From contig NC_079206.1 of NCBI RefSeq assembly GCF_026745355.1, positions 34,364,653-34,428,652 on the forward strand: a stretch of DNA of 64,000 nucleotides, read 5' to 3'. Each line of letters begins with the position of its first letter. The stretch's first letter is position 1. The DNA is from Beta vulgaris subsp. vulgaris (lineage: Eukaryota; Streptophyta; Magnoliopsida; Caryophyllales; Amaranthaceae). Shown piece after piece: positions 22,960-35,404 of the stretch. Below the pieces are notes generated by a model. That model saw nothing but the letters and a program-made list of their open reading frames with translations. It did not search any database and was not told where the DNA came from. The position numbers were made by a program, and so were the translations under genes.

Positions 22960-25260
22960 GCCACTTTCCAGCGATTGATAAACAATTTTTTCCAGCCACA
23001 GCTGGGACAAAACATGGAGGCTTACATTAATGATATGATTGTCAAAAGCCGGTAGGAGCTGGATCATATTGAGGTTCTTCGAGAAACCTTCCTGACAGTT
23101 AGAATGTTCAAGCTGAAATTGAATTCACAGAAATGTTTGGTTGGAGTAGTGGCTGGAAATTTTTGGGATTCCTGGTCGATTAGAGAGTAATTGAAGCAAA
23201 TCCTTATAAGATTTAGGCAATTCTAAGCATGACCTCCCTGTGTAAAGTTAAGGAAGTTCAACGTCTGACAGGGTGCTTGGAAGCCCTACGACGTTTTCTT
23301 TCTAAATCTGGGGACAAGTGTCATCATTTCTTTTCAACAATCAAGAAGAAGTCAAAATTTGAGTGGACGGAAGAGGCGGATCAAGCTCTTCAGCAGGTTA
23401 AGGAGCATCTCCGCCAATTGCCTCGATTAATAAGCCTGGCCAAGGGGGAAAAATTGTTTGCATATTTGGCTGTTTCACCACATGCAGTGAGCGCCGTCCT
23501 CCTAGCCGAAAGAGATTCAGTGCAAGTTCCAGTCTACTTTATAAGTCATGTGCTAAAATATACCGAATGTAGGTACTGGCTGGTGGAGAAATTCGGCCTA
23601 GCGCTGTTCATGGCCAGCCGAAAATTGAGATCAGACTTTCTGGCTTATAGCATCCTCATCTATAGTGATCAGCCCCTAAAGCAAGTTCTGCATAAGATGG
23701 ATGCTTCTGAGCGAATGCTAAAATGGGTTGTAGAGCTAAATATGTTCGACCTAGCATTTGAGCGCAGAAAGGTAATCAAAAGTCAAGCCTTAGCTGATTT
23801 CATCATAGAGCGTACCCGGCCTACGGCTGAACCCGTCCAGGATCCAACTACGGGAAAACAGCATTTCACCCTTATGGTGGATGGGTCGTCCACTGCTAAT
23901 GGCTGCGGGGCTGGAATAATCTTCCAATCACCAGAAGGGGACAAGTTTGAGTATGCGATCAGATTTCAGTTCATGTATCAAAAAATGAAGCAGAATATGA
24001 AGCGCTGTTAGCCGGCATTAAAATGTGCAAAGCGGCAGGAGCCTTAGAAATTGAGGCAAAAACAGATTCCGTGTTGGTTGTTAGTCAAGTAAATGGCGAC
24101 TTCGAATGAAAGAAGGCGTCCATGAGTAAATACATGACGTTGATTCAAGAAGAAATCAAAACATTGAAGCGGTTTAAGCTCGACCAAATTCCAAGGTCTG
24201 AGAATCATCAAGCCGATACTCTCTCGAAACTAGACAGTTCGGCAAAGGGGATGTACCGCGAACTATGTTTTGGGAGGTAAAGCCGACAAAGAGTATTGAT
24301 CAAGAGCAAGTTATGTTTTTCAGCCGAGGAAATGTTTGGATGGATCCCATCATTAAATTCAAGAAGACCGGATGCCTGCCATCAGATCGCTTGGAAGCTA
24401 CGTATGTGAAGGCAAAGGACAAGTGGTTTGAATTTTGAGATGAAACCTTGTATAAAAAAGCATTCAACCGGTCACTCCTGAAGTGCATTACCAAGGAGGA
24501 GGGTTGAATGTCTTGAAAGAATTGCATGAAGGAGCTTGTGCCTCTCACATTGGAGGAAGAGCATTGGGAGAGAAGGCCTTAAGGACAGGGAATTATTGAC
24601 CCACCTTAAAGGAAGACGTCGTGGTCTACGCGAAGAAATTCGATAGCTGCCAGAGGCATGGCAACATGTATCAGAAGCCATCCAATTATCTGACCCCAAT
24701 TCTTTTTCCCCTTCCCTTCGCCAAATGGGGGATGGATATCTTGGGGTTGTTTACTGTAGTGGCCGCCCAGAAGAAATTTGTGATAGTAGCAGTAGACTAC
24801 TTCACTAAATGGGTCGAGGTTGAGGCTATGAGAGGGATCACCACTAATGATAAAAAAATGTTTTATCTGCAAGAACATCGTTACAAGATTTGGTATGCCT
24901 CAGTCTATTGTCTTCGACAATGGACCGCATTGTGAGATGCCTAAGCTCAAGGAAAGGTTGGCCGATCAGGACATTAAAGCTTGCTTTGCTGCCGTTGCTC
25001 ATCCTCAGGCAAACGGACAAGTAGAAGCCTTTACCAAGATCCTCTCAAACGTCATAAAGAAAAAGCTGGACAATGCGAAAGATTTATGGGTAGAGGAACT
25101 ATAGTTGGTTCTTTGGTCAATCAGAACTACGACCAAGAACTCGACTGGCCGGGGAGACTTCATTTATTCTTGTCCGTGGCTCAGAAGCCGGCATTCTCAT
25201 TGAAATAGAAGAACCCACTCTGCGAGTTATGCTATATTCAGAGGAAGCCAACTGGGCTAC
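22216..25260 (+). pseudogene. Tat pol of element 2: RT, two RNase H domains, integrase (first part)
   Basis: After the last tandem copy, RT continues with TFQRLINNFFQPQLG and MEAYINDMIVKSR. The catalytic Y-I-D-D is YIND (about 23026), a lost metal ligand. The gypsy RNase H follows (WTEEADQALQQVKEHL, SVQVPVYFISHVL, 23229-23800). The second, archaeal-type RNase H (FTLMVDGSSTANGCGAGI, about 23870-24230) is a Tat hallmark. Integrase then gives GGRALGEKALR, FAKWGMDILG (24718 on), VAVDYFTKWVE and HPQANGQVEAF (24998 on). It is split at 25260 by a solo LTR and resumes at 26395. Many stops are present. Confidence 0.93.
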
Positions 25261-26389
25261 TGTTAGTCGAGTACAAACACTTGAGCAACTAGAAGAGGGG
25301 GGGTGAATTGTAGTTGGGGAGATTTTCTATCTTTTTGCGGAAATAAAAGAATCTTAATCTAAGAAAGAGATAAATGCATAAACTTGAAAGAAATAAAAAC
25401 ACGAGAATTTTTACAAGGAAAACTTCCTAGGCCCAATAGGAAGAAAAACCTTGACCATAAGGGATTTTGACTCAATTCTCTTTAATAAACTTTAGGCCAA
25501 AAGACTCTCTTTTGTACAACCTAAACTTGGACCTTCTCTGTTCCTCTAGGAACTTGTTCCCTGTCACCTTGTTCCCCCTGAACAAGTGACTTTCTCTCTT
25601 GACTTCACTAGAAGTCTTTCTTTTCTCTCTTTTCTTTCTCGTTCTCTTTTTCTCGAAATGATTACAGATTTTGTCACACAACCCAATCTCTAATACAATG
25701 TATAATAATGAAAGAAGAGATAAAACCGAAAACACATTCACTGAAAATATTACAATAATATTCTGAAAGCTTAACTTATAATTTCGTTACACACAACTGT
25801 TTGTAGAAAACAAATTTCTTATGATCTTCTCCACGAACATAGTGGGAGCTGAATTTCAGCCTCACTTCATCCACATTCTAGCCGTTGGCGAATCAGTTTG
25901 GAGTTATGCGTTGGTTCCGAAACTTCAGCCATTATCACACGCCTTAGAAGTAGGTGGGATGTTATGGGTTGTTGTAGTTCATAAAATCTAGGAACTAGTT
26001 CAACAGAACTCCTTTTTAGGTGCTGGAAGTTAGTGCCTTCAAATGCTTCTCATCAAATAACCGATTTAATTTCTGCGCACAAACTAACTTTCAAGAGTAT
26101 TATGGAATCATATAATTTCACAAATTTACGTCCATAATATAAATCATTTGTTACAAACACAAATAAAGTTAACAACTTAATTTTTGATTAACCTCCTAAT
26201 CAATTCTCCATAAGTTATAAAACATAATATTTGTGATATAAAAAATAAGCGTAAGAGAAAATAACAAATCTAGATTATAAGATAAACCTAAACACGAAAT
26301 AAAATAAATAAATCTAATAACACACGAAAACAAAGAACCTAAATTAATCAAAGATAATCATTTGTCATCATCAAAATAGTGAAACAACA
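25261..26389. mobile_element. Solo LTR inserted in integrase
   Basis: The insert begins TGTTAGTCGAGTACAAACAC and ends GTGAAACAACA. It is flanked by the 5-bp duplication GCTAC (25256-25260 and 26390-26394). Removing insert and duplication rejoins integrase (EEANWA | TLRTTLDQVLEVRG). A TG...CA unit of 1129 bp with a 5-bp duplication and no internal genes is a solo LTR from recombination between two LTRs. AGAGGGGGGGTGAATTG near its start resembles several plant copia LTRs. The orientation is not certain. Confidence 0.9.
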
Positions 26390-26394
26390 GCTAC

Positions 26395-26710
26395 CCTTCG
26401 CACGACCTTGGACCAGGTTCTAGAAGTCAGAGGCAATGCTCTATTAAGAATGCAGCTGTATAAACTGCGAATGGCTCGTGAGTTTAACACAAGGGTGGTC
26501 AGACGACCATTGAAGGTGGGGGATATTGTCTTAAGTAAAATGGAAGCAGTCGGCCGCACCAAATAAATGGGCAAGCTCACGCCAAATTGGGAAGGGCCTT
26601 ACAAGATCGTCCAAGAAGTCCAGAGTGGCACCTTCCGTCTAGAGGCGATGGATGGTCGTCCCAATCCTCGGACGTGGAACTCGGACACTTTGAAAAAATA
26701 CTACATCTGA
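26395..26710 (+). pseudogene. Tat integrase C-terminus of element 2
   Basis: The continuation after the solo LTR reads LDQVLEVRGNALLRMQLYKL, MAREFNTRVVRRPLKVGDIV, NWEGPYKIVQEV and RTWNSDTLKKYYI, then a stop TGA at 26708-26710. This matches the ends of pol A (8690) and pol C (51658). The GKLTPNWEGPYKI box is the usual integrase C-terminal chromatin/DNA-binding motif of gypsy elements. One in-frame stop (TAA at about 26564) is present. Confidence 0.9.
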
Positions 26711-27788
26711 TGTAATTTGAATGTTGTAGCTTCCTGATAACAAAGTGCCATAGCACATTAATGAAAAAGTAGAAATGTATACATGTACCTTGACTCTCAG
26801 CCAAGCAAAATTCATATAATACAAATCTACTTTCGCTTTATGATTGCCTCCTTACTTGTTATGCCTTACTATTTCATTAAGGGCATCCTATCACCGGCCA
26901 AAAGAGTGGTTTAGAACAAAATTTTCAATAAAGAGCAGCTAAACAAAAACACCTCTATTAGGAGATCGGCCAACATGTTATAACCCATTAAGGTTTAAAC
27001 ATGACGAAAGACACCAATTGATAAACTTATAAAGTTAACATCAATCTCCTAAACGAAGGCGGCCGAAATTAAGAAACTTTAGTAAAGGGGTCTTACTTTC
27101 CGTCCAAAGGCCACTCACAGTAATAACCACCTTAGTAAAGGAATAAGTTATTACAAACAAAACACAAGGACGGACGGATTGCCACAATCCTAGATTATTT
27201 TTCCTTGCAAAGTATATCACTTTCAAGCATGGTCCTTCTCCTTCTCAGAACGAAGAATTTGCCCAATTCTCTTCGTCCAAGAAGGGGGGGAGGGAACCAG
27301 CACATAGTAAATACATTAAAGCAAGTAGCAAATCGTCCTTGTATCGAGGAACAAGCCCTTGTGCGAGTTCTAACGAATAACTCTGGCATTTCAGGCCGAA
27401 CATCTTTGGCCCTTGTTCGTAATGTTTGGATTGAATCCGCCCATTGATTGAACGCGTTAAAGTTTAACCTTTTCATCCAAAACAATTCGTTCATAATTAT
27501 TCAAAGTTATTTGGATTGAATTGTTAGTTATGATTCTCTTCGTCCAGAACAATTCATTCATAATCATTCAAAGTTATTTGGATTGAATTGTTAGTTATAA
27601 TTCTCTTCGTCCAGAATAATTCATTCATAATCATTCAAAGCTAACCAAGTTGGTATAGGACTTCGTGAAAAGTTTGAGCAAGTTGAAAGCAAGAGACAAT
27701 AAGTGAAAAAAGAGATTATATTATAAAAGTCTGGAGAAGATTACAACCTAGGCTACAAAAAAAAAAAACTACGCTAAGTACAAAAGGA
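26711..27788. other. Element 2 3' spacer and inverted accessory 3' UTR
   Basis: Non-coding. It is the reverse complement counterpart of 7700-8690. The palindrome-like motifs occur as CTTTAGTAAAGG (27077-27088) and CCTTAGTAAAGG (27130-27141). A 66-bp unit with AATTCATTCATAATCATTCA is repeated about 2.4 times from 27481 to 27640. The stretch 27690-27788 is the accessory gene 3' UTR read backwards. Its last 24 bases are the exact reverse complement of 12351-12374. Confidence 0.8.
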
Positions 27789-28121
27789 CCTAGGCTACAA
27801 CTAAACAAAGATTACAACCTAGGCTACAAAAAAAAAAATCGTCCAAAGGACAGTTTTTTTTTTTTTGTAGCCTATGATCTATGTTTAGTTGTAACCGATC
27901 TTTTTTTTGGCAGAGGAAAATTGTCCTTTGGACAAGCCTTATTTAGATTAGTGTAGTCCACACACATCCTCCAAGTTCCTTTCGGCTTAGGGACCATGAC
28001 TACATTAGCTATCCAATACGGGTAATAAGTCTCTCGGATGAATTTTGATTTTAACAGCTTCTAGACTTCTTGATTGAGAGCTTGATTTCTGGCCGGGCCT
28101 GTGTACCTCTTCTTCTGCCGG
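27789..28121. repeat. Foldback plus RT-derived filler at a rearrangement junction
   Basis: 27791-27893 is an imperfect foldback. GGCTACAACTAAACAAAG...GGCTACAAAAAA is answered by TTTTTTGTAGCC...GTTTAGTTGTAACC across a short loop. The stretch 27905-28121 is the reverse complement of the RT segment found in the 742-bp array (from CAGAAGAAGAGGCACCTAGG to CAATTTTCCTCTGCC), with a few differences. It stops exactly where the right inverted-repeat arm begins. Confidence 0.88.
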
Positions 28122-28536
28122 ATAAGCTAAAATAAATTTCATAGTTACACAAAAAAAAAAAATATATAAAAAAATAATAATAATAAGAATGAACCCTATT
28201 ACAATTCCTTATTTTAACCATAAGCGATAAATTTATTAGTGTTTGTTTGCCTCCACCTAAAGTTGCAAAAGTTATTCGACCTTATCAGAATTTTTTAGAA
28301 CTTGCAAAAGCTCATAATAGAAAATTTTGATTGGTAATTATTTCATGTCTTAGATATAGGCAAGTTGGATTATGTTAGCTTTTTAGTAAAAAAATTATAA
28401 ATACGCAAGTTGGATTCGATAATATCATACACTTATGTGTTTCATCGCATTTGATTATCGTATAATAATTGATAATCATGCCTTACAAGATCCTATAATA
28501 ATGCTTATAAATGTGCTGGATTTTAATTTCATTGAC
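28122..28536. repeat. Right arm of the ~410-bp inverted repeat pair
   Basis: Reverse complement of 12385-12794. AT-rich and non-coding; distal 5' flank of the CHX gene. It is probably the original copy, because the sequence continues without a break into the CHX promoter. Confidence 0.92.
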
Positions 28537-28753
28537 TTACAGGAACATAAAAAAGCTACTCCATTTACATAGGAAAAAACAGATAGACAACAAAGGTAAT
28601 TTTGTTCACTTCCCGCTATGTGCGTACATGACCAATTAAATTATGACTAATAATTGAAGTAGGTGTTATAAAAAAAAATATAGTCCCATAAACTGATTAA
28701 GTGACAGAAAGTGATAGGTTCCAGTTCTAAAAACGCTACAGAGCGCTGTATGC

Positions 28754-28763
28754 CTATATAAAT
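28754..28763 (+). promoter_or_regulatory. TATA box of the CHX gene
   Basis: CTATATAAAT lies 79-88 bp before the ATG. A CTCATTCTCATAA pyrimidine/adenine stretch about 27 bp downstream fits a plant transcription start. This is inference from spacing only. Confidence 0.6.
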
Positions 28764-28841
28764 AACAAAGTAAGCAAGGGCTCATTCTCATAATAACTAA
28801 GTTTTTCCTCTCAAGATTCCTTAACTAGAATCTCCCAAGTT

Positions 28842-31061
28842 ATGGCTCTTAACATAACGGGCATTAAAACAGCCTCTGATGGAATTCTACAAGGTGATAA
28901 CGCTCTTCACACTGCCTTCCCTTTACTCATTATACAAACGACGTTAATCCTAGTGGTCACCCGCCTCCTCGCTTTCGCCTTCAAGCCTCTCCGTCAGCCC
29001 AAAGTCATTGCTGAGATTGTGGTACGTATTAATCTCTATGATATATATTGTGTAGGTCACGTCGTAAGATTTGTATCTAACGACCTAAGGTTACAAGTCC
29101 CAAATGACCTTTGCCTCTAATCTGGGCTAGGTTGCTACGTGTGATGTTTGAAATATTGTTATGTTTACAATCCTCAATCTTTATCAATAACATGTTATTT
29201 AATGTACATGGCCAGGGAGGAATATTGTTGGGGCCATCAGTGTTCGGAAGGAATGAGCAGTACATGGAAAAAGTGTTCCCACATTGGAGCACACCTATCC
29301 TAGAATCAGTTGCGAGCATTGGTCTCCTATTTTTCTTATTCCTTGTAGGACTTGAGTTAGATCTGTCCTCTATCCGCCGCAGTGGGCGGGAAGCCTTCCT
29401 CATTGCTCTTGCAGGGATAAGCCTCCCCTTTGTCGGCGGGGCCGCAGTGGCTGTTGTGCTCCGCCGCACCATTGAGGGAGCGGATCGAGCTGGGTATGGC
29501 CCCTTCCTCGTTTTCATGGGTGTTTCGCTCTCCATCACCGCCTTCCCGGTGTTGGCACGTATCTTGGCCGAACTTAAGCTCCTTACTACAAGGGTAGGGG
29601 AGACAGCCATGGCAGCGGCCGCATTCAATGACGTGGCTGCATGGATTCTCCTAGCCCTTGCTGTTGCTCTTGCGGGAAGCGGCATGGAGGGAGGCCATAG
29701 TAGCAGCCCATTGGTGTCACTTTGGGTCCTCTTATCTGGGGTAGGGTTCGTTCTCTTCATGTTCCTTGCTGTGAAGCCCTTGATGAGCTGGATGATTCGA
29801 AGGTGCTCGGCGGAACAAGACGTAGTGGACGAGGCGTACATCACTCTAACCCTAGCCGGGGTACTAGTAGCCGGGTTCATGACAGATTTTATAGGGATTC
29901 ATTCTATATTTGGTGCTTTCATATTTGGACTGATTATCCCAAAAGAAGGAAATTTTGCAGAAAAACTCCTAGAGAGAATTGAAGACTTTGTTTCAGGCTT
30001 GTTATTACCGCTATACTTCGCGTCCAGCGGCCTTAAGACAGATGTGACCAAGATCCAAGGCGCCGTGGCGTGGGGCTTACTAGTCTTAGTGATTGCTGTT
30101 GCCTGCTTCGGCAAGATTTTGGGGACATTTGTGGTGGCCAAGTGTTGTCGAATGAAGGCTCGGGAGGCGCTGGCCCTTGGTGTGTTGATGAATACAAAGG
30201 GCTTGGTGGAACTCATCGTTCTCAATATAGGCAAAGAAAAAAAGGTTTGCGTTCACAAACACTGTTATGCTATCTCTTTATCTCGATATTTTTTAGCCAT
30301 ATTTAAGGAATTAATTACAATGCTGTTACACTTAAACGAACCACATATATAAGTTCCTCCATTATTTTTCTGTTGCAACAAAGAATTTGTGCACGTTTTT
30401 TAAAGAAGTGAAAAAGGTGATCAATTTAGCAATTAGCATAATGATACTCTTTTAATAGGAGAGAAATACCTTTAATAAAATAAAGACTACTTTTTGAAAC
30501 AAAGTGAGTAGTTGAAGATTTTTTTTTCGATGGTAAAATGAAGGGCCCTGCCAGACCGACACTTCTCGCAGATTAACCTGACCTTTGTTTGCTGGAACAC
30601 AATTTTAGATTGTGGATATGGTAAGGAGAAACGCGCTACCAAAGTGTCTCTAGTGGCAAATTAAAGATTTATTTTTTTTCGAGCTCCCACTAGTGATTTT
30701 AGGACGATAAAGTAAGGGCAATATTGTCAACTAAAATTGTTTTTCTTGCCAAAAGTTGAATTTACAATAGATGCGAAACTAGCCAAATCAGTTATTTTTG
30801 CAATAAAAACAAAAAAGAATAAGAATGCATATATATATATTATGTGAGTTCATATGAGAATGCATGCATACTTACATGAGAAATGACAATGAATTTGACG
30901 CGCTATAACTCTTATGAATAAGTGATGTACCTCTAATAAAAAAGTCATGTAACTCCAAAAAAAAATATTAGAAAAAAAAAACTAAAAAAAAAAATTATAT
31001 TTTTTTAGACTCAAAATTATCATTTCTATGCATTCTGAGATCAACTCACTTTTATATATAT

Positions 31062-31117
<56 letters not shown>

Positions 31118-34100
31118 AACTCAATTATTTAACCTTTCACGAAATCCGATAATGGATATTGGATATAAACCGTGTATTATTAGTGTACATGGAGAGAATT
31201 CCGGCTAGTGTTCAAGTCTTAAGGGTATATTCCTTATTCATTGTTAGACGTCCTAAAATAATGTACTTGCAAATTGCAATAGTGAATTGGAAATCCAATC
31301 ATCAATTCCCATTTTTTATACATGTATAGTTATATAGTAGAAACTAAAAGCTATAAATATTATAACCTAATTTATTTTGTTACAGCTTAGTCAGCTAGGG
31401 GTATCTAAAATTCTAAATCCGATGCTTTTTTTTCATTCTCATCTCTGCACGTTAATACTTAGATTCCACTTAACTCATAATTCAGAGAGGACAGGTAATA
31501 ATATTGTAAGACAACTTGAATTAAGCTGAATTGGTCATGCATGTATGTAAATAAATGATCAACTAAAAGAATATCTTACTAGAATAATTCAACTGTTATG
31601 ATCTCCCGCATATTATGTGCAGTCTGTTTCATTGAAAAGAGTCCTGTTTCAGCAACTTAGCTGCCCTCGTCTAATTAGTCCCAAAACCACTCATATCAGT
31701 TAGTCTATTAATTTCTATTTAAATTTATATATTCTATCTCTATTTTATGTATAAATGTGATTAACTTGGTCTAAATACTCACGATCTCTTAGTTTAATTT
31801 GGTGGGTAGAGTCTTTAGAAGGGAAGGAAAAAAAAATGACGAGAATTGAGCTGAGGATGATATTTGGATATGGCGTATAGAAGATGAGTTATAAAAGTAC
31901 ATCTTTCAAACATTGATCTTCTTACTCAACATGAACTCCAGAGTTTGACTTTATATTTGTTTAGTTTTATTGATGATGCTAATTGCTTTGGAATCAGATA
32001 ACCTTATATTAGTCCTCTAATGACGTCTTTCATTTTGAATAATAGCAGTAATCTAAGAAAAACATGCAAGTTGGATTCTATATTATATTCTAAAAAGCTT
32101 TACCAATGTGCTTAAATAATTGGAATAAAACATTTCCTTAACGGCTTAGTTAATAATCATGTTTTACAAGATTTCATAACAATGTCTACAAAAGTGATAT
32201 GGTTGATACATGGGAACGATTGAGAATTTAATTACATAAATTTAAAAATGATGAGATAAACAATTAAACAAGCAATAATAATATTTAATATACTCATCAG
32301 TTATTTAGTAGATGGTAGATAAAGGGTCATAATTATAACAATAAAATTATATTTTGCAATGATAAATCTATGTTAACATGCTAGCTAGTAGGGTAATGAT
32401 TTTACACCTTCAGAAAAAATTGTTTTGTAATATAACTACATCACATATATAGTTAAGTATATATGATAATGTATTGTATCACTATCAACAAATCTTCCCG
32501 ACGACGAGGAAAGCCTCAAAAATATCAAACCCATAGTGTAGACATACGTGTCGGCATCTTCAAGGGGTCATAACTGTGATACTGGCCGGTAATACTTAAA
32601 ATAGAATAAAATCACGTAATTATTAAGTGCTGCTATGACTTGGTTATATTCATGGCATTTTAATATTTATGAGTACTATTCAATGGAGTTTCATTGTTCT
32701 GTTTTTATTCTAATTGATTTATTTGCTATTTTTCTTAGAAGTTTCAGAAACAAATCACGCATAATCTTCCTTTTTTTCACTAAAATTAGAGTTTACCATA
32801 TGACAATTGACAGCTAATAAAAATATGAATCACACCTAGTTTATTACTTGGTAAAATTTTAAGAAGTCAATATGTCAAATAGAAGAGTTCAGATCTAAAA
32901 TTGGATCCATTAATTGTCATTTTGCTATGCAACTCGAAAGTAAATTAAAAGAGAACAGATTGACATGATTTGCAAGAAACGTCCAAATGATTGATAATTA
33001 GCATCTGAAAGGAAAGCATAACTTGAGCCTCGTCTAGCAATCTAATGATAGAAAGGAAAGCATAACTTGAAAACTAGTACGGTGAAAAAATCTACAAAGT
33101 AGATTATTCATTTGACAATCCTTAAACGAACCTTTAGGACCATAGTTAATCATTCTATATTAGTACTGTAGACTTATTTCATTACATATAGAATTACTTT
33201 GTAGTTGCAACTTGAAACTATCTATGTTGCATGCTTCTCACATGTTTGTACCTTGTTTGTTTATTTCAGGTACTTAATGATGAGATGTTTGCAATTCTAG
33301 TTTTAATGGCACTCTTCACTACTTTTATAACCACACCAATTGTCATGGCAATATACAAACCAGCTAAACACGGTGATCAAACCCCAAAAAGGAAACTTCA
33401 ACCAGACCACTCTATAAATGAATCTACATCTACCCCCAACTCCTCTAAAGAACAGTTCAGAATACTAGCATGCGCACATGGAGCAGGCAACGTGTCTGGC
33501 CTCATCAACCTCATTGAATTAACTCGAAGTACATCTACCAAGAGCAAACTTAAGCTCTATGTCATGCACCTGGTGGAGCTCACTGAGCGATCCTCCTCCA
33601 TCATCATGGTCCAACGCCTACGCCGCAACGGACTACCTTTCATCGACCCCACCCGACGTCGCAGCCGTGTTGAGGTCCACGACCGTGTGGCCTCCGCCTT
33701 CGAGACGTACGCTCAATTAGGCCGCGTAATGGTCCGTCCTGTCACGGCGATTTCGGCCATTTCCACAATGCATGAGGACATTCGCCATGTCGCCGAGGGG
33801 AAGAGGGTTATGATGATAATACTACCGTTTCAGAAGATGTGGAGGAAAGAGGAGGAGGGTGGGGAGTTGAAAATGGTGGAGAATTTAGGACATGGATGGA
33901 GAGGTGTGAACCAAAGGGTGTTGAAGAGTACTCCTTGTTCAGTTGCGGTTTTTGTGGATCGTGGATTTGGTGCGGCCCAAGATAATGAAACAATGGCGGC
34001 CCAAGGAAAAAGAGTTTGTGTTGTTTTCTTTGGTGGGCCAGATGATCGAGAGGCTTTGGAACTTGGGGCACGGATGGCAGACCATCCTGTGATTAGAATC

Positions 34101-35032
34101 ACAGTTTTGAGGTTCACAGAAAATGAAGGGATGGATGCTAACAATGTTAAGTTAATGCCATCTCCTGAGAAATGTGGTGATACTAATTATACATTCTCAG
34201 TAGCTGCCATAAATCGCACCGAAGAGAAGGTAATCGCTTACTTCCTTCTTCCCTAATTGTTTAGAGTCAATGTCCATTACCTTAGGATTTTTGTACCTTG
34301 TAAAATATGAAATATGTGAGACATCATCTTATATATTTTTTTGCGAAAACAAACCTGAAACAATCTTCTTTTACGATAACAGACCTTATGTCGGATTCCG
34401 GTCACTGACACAAGGTTTCGACATTGACTATGTCATGGATTTTGTTGGGTGTACAAAGTCAGGTGTCTTGCAAATAACATGGTGAATGCGAGAACATTAG
34501 GACAATTATCAGAATTATGCTTAATCTTTATTTTCACAAAAATAAAAAATAAAAAATAATTGTACTTGGTCCATGGTTTTGATGAAATGCTTTATTTTGT
34601 TCTTGTGACAAATATTGTACTTTTCATATAATATATCTTACAACTGACATTTCACATTTCACATTTTAGGCGATAGATGATGCGACGGTGGAAAATTTCC
34701 GGCACAAGTGTGCTGAAACAGTGGAGTATATAGACAAGAAGGCCAACAATATCGAAGAGGAAATGCTAGCACTAGGTCGAAGTGGTAATTACGACCTGAT
34801 TGTGGTAGGAAAAGGTCGTTTCCCTTCTACAATGGTCGCTGAATTAGCAGAACGCCAAGCTGAGCATGCTGAGTTAGGGCCTATAGGTGATATCCTGTCA
34901 TCAACAAACAGTGGCGTTGTGTCGTCGGTGTTGGTCGTTCAACAACATGATTTGGCACATGTTGAGGAGCTGCCAGTTTGTACGGTGGTTGATAGTCCAA
35001 CAGATGAGGATGATGTTATTAACCAAGTTTGA
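28842..35032 (+). CDS. CHX20: CHX-type cation/H+ exchanger, CHX20-like, four exons
   Basis: The exons are 28842-29021, 29216-30244, 33270-34229 and 34670-35032. All introns are GT-AG and all lie between codons, giving 843 codons with no stop, a normal length for the family. Residues 1 to about 440 are the membrane exchanger domain (Na_H_Exchanger type, about 12 hydrophobic segments) with KPLRQPKVIAEIVGGILLGP, LFFLFLVGLELD and FNDVAAW, where Asn198-Asp199 is the conserved ion-binding pair. After LMNTKGLVELIVLNIGKE, residues about 450-840 form the soluble regulatory tail (RILACAHG, LMNELTERSSSII-like text, ITAISTMHED, AELAERQAEHAELGPIGDIL). CHX proteins move K+ against H+ at endomembranes or the plasma membrane. 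CHX20 of Arabidopsis acts in guard-cell osmotic control (family knowledge). The N-terminus and the SGLKTDVTKI segment look most like CHX20; CHX17-19 are the alternatives. The gene looks intact although transposons surround it. Confidence 0.93.
30245..33269 (+). other. Long second intron of the CHX gene
   Basis: 3025 bp, bounded by AAAAAG|GTTTGC and TTTATTTCAG|GTACTT. It is AT-rich with no ORF of note. It contains a (TA)n microsatellite at about 31050-31115 and a short repeated phrase GAAAGGAAAGCATAACTTGA (33009 and 33053). A more GC-rich patch (30535-30720) may be an old insertion, but I could not define ends. The donor GTTTGC is weaker than the usual GTAAGT. Confidence 0.8.
31050..31115. repeat. 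(TA)n microsatellite in CHX intron 2
   Basis: Nearly uninterrupted TA dinucleotides with two AA slips. Likely length-variable between individuals. Confidence 0.95.
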
Positions 35033-35404
35033 TGGTCTGCAATGCACATAGTTTTCAATAACATAGTCAAGAATGTGATAATTAATTAGTGTCTTTTTCC
35101 TTATCATTTAAAAAATGGAAACATTAAGGTATCAACCATAACATCAACCAGAGTATTTGGTAATAGTTTTCATAGACAAACAACTTTATCCATGTGGCTC
35201 TAGAGAACTTCATGATGGATTGGAATTTCCTTGTAGATCATGTCCACATTGGTGTATATATGCTCTCATGGACTATTTCACATAGTACTCGATTAATACA
35301 TGTAATTTTACCTATTTAATGAAGTTTTGCAAATTCTGATATGCATGGAATATTGTATCTTATGTACTATATAGTGTGCTAGAGTTTCTTCATTCCCGAT
35401 CTTA
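35033..35404. other. CHX 3' flank
   Basis: AT-rich 3' UTR and flank. I see no unambiguous polyadenylation signal. Ends at the Helitron 3' terminus. Confidence 0.6.

Noticed and set aside
29077..29880. 267-codon open frame antisense to CHX exon 2
   Set aside because: It mirrors a GC-rich conserved exon, has no recognisable domain and crosses the intron 1 boundary. It is a shadow frame.
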